From the NCBI RefSeq assembly GCF_903645305.1, contig NZ_CAHJXO010000002.1:310001-374000 (forward strand): a stretch of DNA of 64,000 nt, given 5' to 3'. The number at the start of each line of letters is the position of its first letter. Positions within the stretch are counted from its first letter, which is position 1. Positions 17,740-26,100 of the stretch are shown in pieces. The DNA comes from Corynebacterium sp. Marseille-P4321. Its GTDB lineage: Bacteria; Actinomycetota; Actinomycetes; Mycobacteriales; Mycobacteriaceae. The notes under the pieces are model-generated. The model did not search any database. It was not told where the DNA came from and worked only from the letters and a program-made list of their open reading frames with translations. The translations under genes and the position numbers were made by a program.

Positions 17740-18042
17740 GACATCGACAACCTCACCGGGCTGTGCCGAGAACACCACAGGTGTAACAACGACCACAGGG
17801 ATGGCTCCTTTAACAAGGGTTACATGGATTTCGATCCCGCAACAGGCAGATCAGGGCTGCGGAAACGGCCCGGCGATCCGATGCAGTTCAACGAATCGGT
17901 GCCCGCTACAAGATCCGCCGTGAACAGGATTTACGCCGCGAAAGCCAGATGCGAATGTTCCAGAACGGGAGGGCGCGACCCCGCCTTCTACCCGCCCGGC
18001 CATTCCCCTGTGGCAGATGCTTTTACGCCGATGAGAGTGTGA
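17740..18042 (+). pseudogene. C-terminal remnant of a DUF222/HNH endonuclease-like gene
   Basis: One frame encodes the end of an HNH protein of the type repeated in corynebacterial genomes. DIDNLTGLCREHH carries the final HNH Asn and His residues, then FNKGYMDFDPATGRSG and a DPAFYPP-type tail. The large N-terminal DUF222 part is missing and there is no start codon with a ribosome binding site. The rest of the 17606-18093 gap shows no gene. Confidence 0.65.
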
Positions 18043-18093
18043 CCCTCGGGCTATCTTCTCGGCGCCAGCCTGTTTGGGCGTAACTTGGTCTGC

Positions 18094-18633
18094 ATGCGTA
18101 TTTTCACCGTGGGCCATTCCAACCTGGAATACGAAGATTTTGTGCGCATGATTAGTGCAGCCGGGGTGAAATCAATCGTGGATGTGCGGAAACTGCCCGG
18201 GTCCAAGAAATACCCGTGGTTCAACGACGATTACCTCGCCGCGCATCTCCCCGAGCACGGCATCGTCTACAGCAGAAGCGAGGGCTTGACCGGGCGCCGC
18301 AACGTGTCGCGCACCGTCCCCTTCGAGGTGAACGGCAACTGGCGCAACCGCAGCTTCCACAACTACGCCGACCACGCCCTGAGCCAGGAGTTCGGCGACG
18401 CGCTCGCCGCGCTACGCGAGCACGCGGCCGACACCCCCGCCGCAATCATGTGCTCCGAAGCGGTGTGGTGGCGGTGCCACCGCCGGATCATCTCCGACCA
18501 CCTGCTGGCACACGGAGACGATGTCAGGCACATCATGGGGATGGGCGCCGACGGCGCGAAGGTAAGCGGGGCGACGCTCAACGAGGGCGCCGTCATCGGC
18601 GACGACCTTATCGTTCGCTACCCCGCAGAATGA
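18094..18633 (+). CDS. DUF488 family protein
   Basis: A 179-residue DUF488 protein. It opens with the family signature MRIFTVGHSNLEYEDFVRMI and holds IVDVRKLPGSKKYPWFN and MCSEAVWWRCHRRIISDHL, where the conserved Cys and CHR motif resemble a metal or phosphate site. Members are uncharacterised and often next to DNA-processing genes. The ATG at 18094 is preferred over the in-frame GTG at 18085 because the family start aligns there. Confidence 0.85.
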   Translation: MRIFTVGHSNLEYEDFVRMISAAGVKSIVDVRKLPGSKKYPWFNDDYLAAHLPEHGIVYSRSEGLTGRRNVSRTVPFEVNGNWRNRSFHNYADHALSQEFGDALAALREHAADTPAAIMCSEAVWWRCHRRIISDHLLAHGDDVRHIMGMGADGAKVSGATLNEGAVIGDDLIVRYPAE

Positions 18634-18650
18634 TGTCCCCCAAGCGGCCC

Positions 18651-19343
18651 TCACACCAGCGGCCAGGGGTACGGAAACTCCGATTGCGGCTCCGGCAACC
18701 AGGGCAGGCGCACGATCCGCGAGGCACGAGACTGCAGCGCAGCTGCCTCTGCCTCGGTGAGCAGTGAAGCCACTTCCTTGGGCACCGATTCCACCAACGG
18801 CTCCACCGCCGAGACCAGCTCCGCAGGGATCGTCTCGTGGGCGAAATCCCAGATCACCGTGCGCAGCTTCGGATCCTGGTGGAAGCACAGACCCTGGTCG
18901 ATGCCCCAGACCCGGTCCCCCTCCCCGAGCAGCACGTGACCTGACTTGCGGTCCGTGTTGTTTACCAGCAAGTCGAAGACGGCCAAGCGCAGGAGCTGAG
19001 GGTGCAGGTCCGCGCGGGTCTCGTAGAGCGGGAAGTAGTGCGACCCGTCGTTGTCAACGTACAACTGGAGCGAGCCGACCCCGAGCGGTTCCAACGCCCG
19101 CACCACAGTCGGCGGCACGAGCGACCAGCCCAGGTTTTCGCTGAGCAGGTACGCGGCGCGCTCGCGCCTCCACAGTCCCGGCGGGAAATCGTGCAAGTAC
19201 TGCTCCCCCGCCTCCGGCTTAAAGATGCCCCAGCAACTCTCCCCGCCCGAGGTCAGCTCCACCAGAAACGTGTAGTTCGACGATCCCTGCACCTGACCCA
19301 AAATCTCCGCGCCGCCATCCCGCAGGAGCCGATCCACACTCAC
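18651..19343 (-). CDS. SCO1664-like protein, PI3/4-kinase-fold family
   Basis: A 230-residue protein of the actinobacterial SCO1664 family. QGSSNYTFLVELTSGGESCW and a following IFKPEAGE carry the ATP-site Lys-like region, and FDLLVNNTDRKSGHVLL plus VWGIDQGLCFH match the catalytic N-D and D-x-G segments of PI3/4-kinase-like folds. The GTG start overlaps the phosphatase stop by 4 bases (GTGA), so the pair is co-translated, as seen in other actinobacteria. Its substrate is unknown. Confidence 0.82.
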   Translation of the reverse strand: MSVDRLLRDGGAEILGQVQGSSNYTFLVELTSGGESCWGIFKPEAGEQYLHDFPPGLWRRERAAYLLSENLGWSLVPPTVVRALEPLGVGSLQLYVDNDGSHYFPLYETRADLHPQLLRLAVFDLLVNNTDRKSGHVLLGEGDRVWGIDQGLCFHQDPKLRTVIWDFAHETIPAELVSAVEPLVESVPKEVASLLTEAEAAALQSRASRIVRLPWLPEPQSEFPYPWPLV

Positions 19344-19882
19344 AGTTCCACCCGCGACACCGAACACGGCTCGGCCGTAGCCTTTTGAAACTCGTCGAGC
19401 GGCTTGCCGGCGAAGTAGGTCAGCGCCGCCTTGATTGGGTCGGCGTGGGAGAAGCAGGCCACGACCTCGCCCGGGTGGCGCGCCGCGATCACGCGCAGGC
19501 CTTTGACTATCCGCTCCTGCATTTGCGTGAAAGACTCCCCGCCAGGGAACCGGAACCCGGAAGGGTGCTCCTGCACCACCTTCCACTCCGGCAACTTCGC
19601 TAGGTCGGCCAGGGACTTGCCGGTCCATGAGCCGAAATCGGCTTCGATGAGAGCGTCGTCAAGCAAAAGCCCCAACGAGAACTTCGCGCACAGGGGCGCG
19701 GCGGTTTCGCGGGTGCGCTCAAGCGGCGAGGAGTAGATTGCGTCGACGCGGTCGATGCCTTCGGCGACGCGCGCGGCTTGCTCGCGGCCGCGCTCGGAGA
19801 GGTGCAGGCCCGGCGCGCGACCGGGGAGGACCTTGCCGGTGGTGGGTGTTTCGCCGTGGCGGATGAGGAGCAAGGTGGCCAT
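19340..19882 (-). CDS. histidine phosphatase (MSMEG_4193-type putative phosphomutase)
   Basis: A 180-residue phosphoglycerate-mutase-like histidine phosphatase. It begins MATLLLIRHGETPTTG with the catalytic RHG, followed by the Arg of SSPLERTRETA, the acidic residue in ALIEADFGSW, and the second His in VVACFSHADPIK. It probably removes phosphate from a small metabolite. It is the first gene of a two-gene unit with the SCO1664-like protein. Confidence 0.85.
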   Translation of the reverse strand: MATLLLIRHGETPTTGKVLPGRAPGLHLSERGREQAARVAEGIDRVDAIYSSPLERTRETAAPLCAKFSLGLLLDDALIEADFGSWTGKSLADLAKLPEWKVVQEHPSGFRFPGGESFTQMQERIVKGLRVIAARHPGEVVACFSHADPIKAALTYFAGKPLDEFQKATAEPCSVSRVEL

Positions 19883-19997
19883 GGGGCGATGGTAGGGCAG
19901 GAGCGGCGACGGGCGTGGTCTTTACGGTCAAAACTCGGGCACCTTGAGTTCGTAGTGTGGGTACTCATTTCCACAACCCCCGCGTACCCTGGCCCGC

Positions 19998-21407
19998 ATG
20001 ACTGAAGCGCAACCTCAACCCACCACCCTCGGCGAGCTGAAGGCCGCCGGATACGAATACAAGACCGTGCGGGAGGAGCTGCGCGACAACCTCATCGCGA
20101 AACTCCAGCGCGGCGAGAACCCGTGGCCCGGCCTCCACGGCCTCGAGCACACGGTGATCCCGCAGGTCGAGCGCGCCATCATCGCCGGCCACGACATCGT
20201 GCTCCTCGGCGAGCGCGGCCAGGGCAAGACCCGCCTCCTTCGCACGTTGCCTTTGCTTCTCGACGACTTCGTGCCCGCCGTCGAGGGATCCGAGCTGCGC
20301 GAACATCCCCTGAACCCGATCCTGGACGCGACGAAGGATCGGATTGCACGCGAGGGCGACGCGACCCCGATCACGTGGATCCCGCGCGAGGCCCGCTACT
20401 CCGAGAAGCTGGCCACCCCGGACACCTCCGTGGCCGACCTGATCGGCGACGTCGACCCGATGCGCGTCGCCGAAGGCCGCCGCCTCGGCGACCCGGAGAC
20501 CATCCACTACGGCCTGATCCCCCGCTCCAACCGCGGCATCGTGGCCATCAACGAGCTGCCGGACCTGGCCGAGCGCATCCAGGTGGCCATGCTCAACGTG
20601 ATGGAGGAGGCTGACATCCAGATCCGCGGCTACATGCTGCGCCTCCCGCTCGACGTCCTCGTGGTGGCGAGCGCGAACCCGGAGGATTACACGAACCGCG
20701 GGCGCATCATCACCCCGCTGAAGGACCGCTTCGGCGCCGAGGTGCGCACCCACTACCCCGTCGCGCTCGAGGACGAAATCCACGTCATCGAGCAGGAATC
20801 CACCCTCGCAGCCGAAGTTCCGGCCCCGATCATGGAGGCCCTCGCCCGCTTCACCCGCGCGCTTCGCGAGTCCGACGCCGTGAACCAGCGCGCCGGCGTC
20901 TCCGCCCGCTTCGCCATCGCGGGCGCCGAAACCGTGGCCGCCTCCGCCGCGCGCCGCGCCGCCATCCGCGGCGAGGCCAAACCCACCGCCCGCCTGGTGG
21001 ACCTCGAGGCCGCCGTCGACGTGCTCGGCGGCAAGGTGGAGTTCGAGCACGGCGAGGAGGACCGCGCCTGGGACATCCTCGAGTACCTGCTGCGCAACGC
21101 CGTCGCCCAGACCGTGCGCAACCGCATCAAGGGGCTCGACTTCGCCCCGCTCATCGAAGCCCTCGACGGCAACACCTTCATCTCCACCGGTGAAAGTGTG
21201 ACGGCCCGCGAGTTCGTCGACGGCCTACCAGCGCTCGAGAACAGCACGCTTTACGACGACATCGCCGCCGCCTTCGGCGTCTCCGACACCGAAGGCGGCC
21301 ACAATGAAGGCGAGCGCGCCAGCGCCATCGAGCTGGGTGTGGAGGCGCTCTACCTCACCCAGAAGATTTCCAAGGACTCCGGCGAGGGCGAGACCATCTA
21401 TGGTTAA
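19998..21407 (+). CDS. AAA+ ATPase, magnesium-chelatase ChlI/MoxR-like
   Basis: A 469-residue AAA+ protein. The Walker A is GERGQGKTRL (about residue 70), the Walker B region is GIVAINELPDLAERIQ (about 180), and sensor-1-like VVASANPEDYTNRGR follows. The order and helix insert fit the ChlI/MoxR clade, which remodels partner complexes and assists metal-centre insertion with VWA proteins. It overlaps the following VWA gene by 8 bases, so the two are co-translated and likely form one complex. Confidence 0.88.
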   Translation: MTEAQPQPTTLGELKAAGYEYKTVREELRDNLIAKLQRGENPWPGLHGLEHTVIPQVERAIIAGHDIVLLGERGQGKTRLLRTLPLLLDDFVPAVEGSELREHPLNPILDATKDRIAREGDATPITWIPREARYSEKLATPDTSVADLIGDVDPMRVAEGRRLGDPETIHYGLIPRSNRGIVAINELPDLAERIQVAMLNVMEEADIQIRGYMLRLPLDVLVVASANPEDYTNRGRIITPLKDRFGAEVRTHYPVALEDEIHVIEQESTLAAEVPAPIMEALARFTRALRESDAVNQRAGVSARFAIAGAETVAASAARRAAIRGEAKPTARLVDLEAAVDVLGGKVEFEHGEEDRAWDILEYLLRNAVAQTVRNRIKGLDFAPLIEALDGNTFISTGESVTAREFVDGLPALENSTLYDDIAAAFGVSDTEGGHNEGERASAIELGVEALYLTQKISKDSGEGETIYG

Positions 21408-23322
21408 GCCCCGCTTCCAGCACTACCGCAAGTACACCCCGGGCCCGGACCCGCTCGCGCCGCCGCCCGACCTGACGAAGGCGGTGCGCGCGATCGCCGA
21501 CGAGGTGATGGCCGGCTACTCCGCCGAGCAAGCCCTGCGCGAGTACCTGCGCCGGGAAGGCTACGACGAGCTGATGGCGCGGATCTCGGAGCGTCGCCAA
21601 GCAATGCTGCAAAAGTCGAACCTCGGCGGCACCCTGCAAGAGGTGCAGAAGCTTCTCGACGACGCCGTCCTCGCCGAGCGCGGCCAACTTGCCCGCGACG
21701 TGGACATGGACGACCTCGACCGCTCGATGCGTGAGATGACGCTGGACAACCTGCCCGCCTCACCCGCGGCCGCGGTGACCGAGTTGGGCGAATACGACTG
21801 GGCCTCGCGTGAAGCCCGGGAGAAGTACCAGCAGATCAAGGACCTCATCGGCCGCGAGCTGCTGGACCAGCGCTTCCACGGCATGAAGCAGGCACTTGAG
21901 GGCGCGACCGACGAGGACCGCGCCGCCATCGCCGAGATGCTACGCGACCTGAACGTGCTGCTGGGCAAGCACCGCGCCGGCATGGCCACCGAGGAAGACT
22001 TCCAGCGCTTCATGGCCAAGCACGGCGAGCAGTTCCCGGAGAACCCCCAAACCATCGAGGAGCTGGTGGAGCTCCTCGCCCAGCGCTCCGCGGCCGCCCA
22101 GCGCCTGTTGAACTCGATGACGCCGGAGCAGCGCGCCGAGCTCATGCAGCTGGCCGCCCAGGCCTTCGGCTCCGAGGAGCTGATGAACTTGGTCGGCGAG
22201 CTCGACGCCAACCTGCGTGGCATCCGTCCCGACTTGGACTGGCACGGCTCCGAATCCTTTGAGGGTGACGACGCGATGAGTCTCAGCGACGCCACCCGCG
22301 CCATGCGCGACCTCGGCCGCCTCGACGAGCTGGCAAGCACCCTCGACTCGGCGCGCCCCAGCGACATCGACCTCGACGAGGTCGCTGACCTCTTGGGCAA
22401 GGACGCCGCCACCAGCGCGAAAACGCTGCGCGACCTCGAAAAAGCACTGCGCGACTCCATGCTCAAAGGCGGCGAGCAGGGCACCCTACAGCTCTCGCCT
22501 CGCGCCATGCGGCTTTTGGGCAAAGCATTGCTTGACGACGTCTCGACCCACCTCACCAACCCCGGCCAACGCGACTCCCGGCTTACCGGCCAACTCGGCG
22601 AACCCACCGGCGCGACCCGTCCCTGGGAGTTCGGCGACACCGCGCCCTGGGACACCACGAGAACCGTGATGAACGCGATTCAGCGCGGCGGGGTGGGGGA
22701 AGCGTCGATAAGCATTGAGCTCGGCGACGTCGAAGTCGTCGAGACGGAGGCGCGCACCCGGAACGCTGTGGCGCTGCTGGTGGATACCAGTTTTTCCATG
22801 GCGATGGAGGGGCGCTGGACCCCGATGAAGCAGACCGCGCTCGCGCTGCACCACCTGATCTCGACGCAGTTCCGCGGCGACGAGCTCACGCTGATCGGGT
22901 TCGGGCGCTACGCGCAGACCCTAAGCATCGAGGAGCTCACCGCCCTGCCGCCGGTGCCGGAGCAAGGCACCAATCTGCATCACGCGCTGCTGCTGGCTGA
23001 TCAGTTTTTCTCTCGCCACGCCAACATGGAGCGCACCTTGCTGGTGGTCACCGACGGCGAGCCGACGTCGTTCCTCACCGATTGGGGCGACGTGCACTTC
23101 AACTGGCCGACTGACCGCATCACCCTAGCGAAGACGGTGCAGGCGCTCGACCAGGTGACCAAGCGCGGGGCGCGCACCACCTTCTTCCGGCTCGCCGAGC
23201 ACCCCGGGCTGATCGCGCTGCTCAACGCACTCGCGGACCGCTCCGGGGCCCACGTGGTCGCACCGGACCTGGGGGACCTGGGCGGCGCCGTCGTGGGCGA
23301 GTACTTGAGCGGGTGGTTTTAG
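21400..23322 (+). CDS. VWA domain protein, partner of the AAA+ ATPase
   Basis: A 640-residue protein. The start is the ATG of MVKPRFQHYRKYTPGPDP, overlapping the ATPase end. Residues 1-420 are helical and charged; residues 455-640 form a von Willebrand A domain with the MIDAS motif VALLVDTSFSMAMEG (DxSxS) and VVTDGEPTS. It presumably binds a divalent metal and a protein client. Its last third has a second, 5'-truncated copy at 30124-30945. Confidence 0.88.
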   Translation: MVKPRFQHYRKYTPGPDPLAPPPDLTKAVRAIADEVMAGYSAEQALREYLRREGYDELMARISERRQAMLQKSNLGGTLQEVQKLLDDAVLAERGQLARDVDMDDLDRSMREMTLDNLPASPAAAVTELGEYDWASREAREKYQQIKDLIGRELLDQRFHGMKQALEGATDEDRAAIAEMLRDLNVLLGKHRAGMATEEDFQRFMAKHGEQFPENPQTIEELVELLAQRSAAAQRLLNSMTPEQRAELMQLAAQAFGSEELMNLVGELDANLRGIRPDLDWHGSESFEGDDAMSLSDATRAMRDLGRLDELASTLDSARPSDIDLDEVADLLGKDAATSAKTLRDLEKALRDSMLKGGEQGTLQLSPRAMRLLGKALLDDVSTHLTNPGQRDSRLTGQLGEPTGATRPWEFGDTAPWDTTRTVMNAIQRGGVGEASISIELGDVEVVETEARTRNAVALLVDTSFSMAMEGRWTPMKQTALALHHLISTQFRGDELTLIGFGRYAQTLSIEELTALPPVPEQGTNLHHALLLADQFFSRHANMERTLLVVTDGEPTSFLTDWGDVHFNWPTDRITLAKTVQALDQVTKRGARTTFFRLAEHPGLIALLNALADRSGAHVVAPDLGDLGGAVVGEYLSGWF

Positions 23323-23391
23323 CTCCCCGCAGCCACGTCTTCCTGCGGTACAGCGCCCGAAGACGAGGAATGTCGCCTATCTTTGACACTT

Positions 23392-24474
23392 ATGAAACTT
23401 CTTCGGGCCGCCGCCGCGCTCACCTGCGCCCTCGCCGTTGCCTCCTCTCTAGCCTCCTGTTCCTCCGTGCTGCCAGGCCGCTCCGAGCTCGCCGAGCCCA
23501 GCACCCAGGCCGACCCCTCCGCGAACCCCGAGAAAGCTCCCTCGGCGGGTCGCGGCTCGAAGGTGGATTGGGCCACCGAGTACGCCGCCGTGCTCGACAA
23601 CGTCGACAGCTACGACTTCAACCTGCCGAACCCCGCTGGCATCAAAGTGGAATTCACCCCGTACAACCAGTACAACTACGCACTGGTTGAAGCCAACGGC
23701 GGCGGCGCCCCCGAGCTGCTAGTCAGCTCCGCCGGCCACGACCCGGCCGATGGCAGGTACTGGCGCGTGCTTGTGTTCACTGTGGACAACGGCAAGCTGG
23801 AGCAGTCCGACGTCGCGCTTACGACAGGTGCCGCGGGTGCCGGCGGCTACCGGGCCGTCCTTGCCGCCTCCCAGCTCGGTCGCGGCCTGTACCAAACCGA
23901 GGGCTGGAGCGGCGAGGACTCAGGCGAGACCGTGTGGTGCGAGCTCGACGGGGCCACTCCTGTTGTGGCCACCAAACCCGCCGCCGTCGCACTCTCCCGG
24001 CCTCAGCCACTGCAGATGGACATCGAATGGCCGCACATCGACGACCGCACCGCGCTCGAGGCCGGCGAGCTCACCGTTTCCCTGCAGGAACCCGAGGGCT
24101 ACGAGGTGGACGCCCCCGACGTCGTGGTCTCCGGCAAAGTGGTGGAGAAAACCGGCGCCGAGATCAGCCCCGACGGCACCCCGAACGGCGAGGCCCCAGA
24201 GAGCAAGTACTACCTGCTGGAGCTTTCCTCCCCGCAGGAGTTCACCGATTACCGCGGCGGCGGCACCCCGTCGACCCAGACCACCGAGTACGTGGACCTG
24301 GGCAAAGACGAGCTCGATGGGGCCCACTCACGGAAGAGCCTCGAGTGGGAGCACCTCGTGGGCGAGCGCGTCGAGCTCACCGTGAACCCCGCCTTCGTGC
24401 ATTTCCAGATGGATGCTTCGATGCCCACAGGCGCCCTGCGGGTCGGGACCTTCCGGGACGCGAAGGTCCTCTAA
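23392..24474 (+). CDS. predicted secreted lipoprotein, unknown
   Basis: A 360-residue lipoprotein. A signal peptide (MKLLRAAAALTCALAVASS) leads to the lipobox LASC, then a Pro/Ala-rich linker and a beta-rich domain with no family I recognise. The chosen ATG at 23392 gives a canonical n-region; a TTG lies 9 bases upstream. It follows the VWA gene by 69 bases and may be co-transcribed. It has no counterpart beside the second VWA copy. Confidence 0.72.
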   Translation: MKLLRAAAALTCALAVASSLASCSSVLPGRSELAEPSTQADPSANPEKAPSAGRGSKVDWATEYAAVLDNVDSYDFNLPNPAGIKVEFTPYNQYNYALVEANGGGAPELLVSSAGHDPADGRYWRVLVFTVDNGKLEQSDVALTTGAAGAGGYRAVLAASQLGRGLYQTEGWSGEDSGETVWCELDGATPVVATKPAAVALSRPQPLQMDIEWPHIDDRTALEAGELTVSLQEPEGYEVDAPDVVVSGKVVEKTGAEISPDGTPNGEAPESKYYLLELSSPQEFTDYRGGGTPSTQTTEYVDLGKDELDGAHSRKSLEWEHLVGERVELTVNPAFVHFQMDASMPTGALRVGTFRDAKVL

Positions 24475-24487
24475 TCCCCGCACCCCG

Positions 24488-24600
24488 CTAGCGCTTCCGG
24501 GCCCCATCGAAGCGACGCTTCGCCTCCGCGATGTCCTCCGCGATGTCCTCCGCGTTGTGCGAGACCGGCACGTCCGCACGGTCTGGGAAGACGGCCGTGC
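24488..24600 (-). pseudogene. C-terminal scrap of a DyP-type peroxidase gene
   Basis: One minus-strand frame ends VFPDRADVPVSHNAEDIAED, nearly the same as the C-terminus of the intact DyP gene at 34390 (VFPDRADVPTSHNAEDVEA). A 12-base internal duplication repeats the AED-I unit. All upstream DyP sequence has been lost and replaced by a GNAT fragment, while the neighbouring chrA is intact, mirroring the DyP-chrA pair at 34-36 kb. Confidence 0.75.
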
Positions 24601-24845
24601 GCCACGTAGAGTTCGTCCAGCATCGCCACCGGACCGTCGTAGTACGGGCTGGGGCGCAGCGTGACCAGCGCAAACCCAATCTCGCCCGCGAGCACCACGA
24701 GCACATCCCCGCGCGGGAGCAACGCCGCGAACCGCGCCTCGAGGTTGTCGGGCACCGGCGCGTCGAACTCGGCGTTGAAATCGCAAAGCAGCTTTGCGAC
24801 GAGCTCCGCGTCCCCCGCCCCCGCCCCCCGAACCCGCGCCGCCAT
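24600..24845 (-). pseudogene. N-terminal fragment of a GNAT acetyltransferase
   Basis: About 82 residues from an ATG at 24845 match the start of a GNAT domain, ending in PVAMLDELYVA, the strand just before the acetyl-CoA loop. The R-x-x-G-x-G/A pyrophosphate-binding motif that should follow is absent because the sequence jumps into the DyP scrap. It is therefore probably inactive. Confidence 0.7.
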
Positions 24846-24905
24846 CTACAACACCAGCTAAAACACCAGCTACAACACCAGCTAAAACACCAGCTAAAAC
24901 ACCAG
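24846..24905. repeat. five 12-bp tandem repeats at the chrA stop
   Basis: Five head-to-tail units of the form CTAMAACACCAG (M = C or A), with a partial sixth covering the chrA stop codon. Each plus-strand CTA reads TAG on the minus strand. Strand slippage is the likely cause. Function is not evident. Confidence 0.8.
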
Positions 24906-26060
24906 CTAAAACACTGCCCAGCCAACCAGCGCCGCCGCCGGCACCACCGCCCACGCTGGCACCTTCAGCGAGTGCAGCGCGACGAACGCGGCCGCCGCCA
25001 CCACCATCGTCTCCACCCCGTGGATACCTGCGGTAAACACCGGGTTGTACAGCGCCGCGGCGAGGATGCCCACCACCGCCGCGTTCGCACCCGCCAACGC
25101 TTGCCCGGCGCGCGGGTGGGAACGCAGCCGGTCCCAGAACGGCATGATGCCAACCACCAGCAGCGCCGCCGGCAGGAAGATCGCCACCGTCGCAATCGTC
25201 GCACCCCACGCCCAGTGGACCCCTTCCGCCGCGGCACCGAGGTAGGACGCGAACGTAAACAGCGGGCCCGGCACCGCCTGGGCCGCACCGTACCCGGCGA
25301 GGAACGTGTCGTGGTCCACCAGTCCGGTGGGCACCGTGGCCTGCTCCAGCAGCGGCAGCACCACGTGTCCGCCGCCGAACACCAGCGCGCCGGAGCGGTA
25401 GAAGCTGTCAAAGAGCTGCGCCCCCGTCCCGCGGGCCACCAGCGGCAACAGCACCAGCAGTGCGAAGAATACCCCGAGGGCCGCCGCTCCGATCCCGCGG
25501 TTTTGGGTGGTGGCGGGGGCTGCGGCCGGAGGCTCGTCGTCAAGCTTAAGCAACAACAAGCCCGCCAGCATACCCGCGACGATGACTCCCACCTGTGTCA
25601 ACGGGTGCGGCACGAGCAGCACCGCGGCGAACGCGGCGAGCGCAACTACGGCGCGGACCTTGCCGGTGACGATGCTTTTCGCCATACCCATCACCGCCTG
25701 GGCAACGACAGCCACCGCCGCCGCCTTCAATCCCGCGAGCCAGCCCGCCCCCGAAATGTCGCCGAGCTGCCCCACCCCGAGCGCGAACGCGACCATGAGC
25801 ACCACGCTCGGCAGCGTGAAGCCGAGCCACGCGGCGAACATGCCCGCGTACCCCGCCCGCTTCAGACCAATCGCCATGCCCACCTGGCTCGACGCCGGAC
25901 CTGGCATGAACTGGCACAACGCGACGAGATCGGCGTATTCCTTATCGGACATCCACCTGCGCTTCTCCACGAACTCGTCGCGGAAAAAGCCCAAATGCGC
26001 CGTCGGCCCGCCGAAAGAGGTAAGGCCGAGGCGGGTAAATATTCGCAGTACTTCCCACAT
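24906..26060 (-). CDS. chrA: chromate transporter family protein ChrA
   Basis: A 384-residue CHR-family transporter made of two homologous halves of about 190 residues. The N-terminal half has TRLGLTSFGGPTAHLG and VALCQFMPGPASSQVG (the conserved PGP loop), and the C-terminal half has FGGGHVVLPLLE and AVPGPLFTFASYLGA. Family members export chromate or related oxyanions. ATG at 26060 is preferred; an in-frame TTG lies 9 bases upstream. A decayed second copy with two deletions lies at 35552-36524. Confidence 0.88.
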   Translation of the reverse strand: MWEVLRIFTRLGLTSFGGPTAHLGFFRDEFVEKRRWMSDKEYADLVALCQFMPGPASSQVGMAIGLKRAGYAGMFAAWLGFTLPSVVLMVAFALGVGQLGDISGAGWLAGLKAAAVAVVAQAVMGMAKSIVTGKVRAVVALAAFAAVLLVPHPLTQVGVIVAGMLAGLLLLKLDDEPPAAAPATTQNRGIGAAALGVFFALLVLLPLVARGTGAQLFDSFYRSGALVFGGGHVVLPLLEQATVPTGLVDHDTFLAGYGAAQAVPGPLFTFASYLGAAAEGVHWAWGATIATVAIFLPAALLVVGIMPFWDRLRSHPRAGQALAGANAAVVGILAAALYNPVFTAGIHGVETMVVAAAAFVALHSLKVPAWAVVPAAALVGWAVF

Positions 26061-26100
26061 CGGCCTCAAACCCTAGCCCGGTTTCTGGACCGCGGCTCGG

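Noticed and set aside
20753..21247. long minus-strand frames opposite the AAA+ and VWA genes
   Set aside because: Ser/Ala/Arg-rich translations mirror the GC-biased third positions of the real genes.
975..22713. 11-mer as a polar chromosome-segregation (KOPS) or Chi-like signal
   Set aside because: Copies are split six to six between strands in a single window, so there is no polarity.
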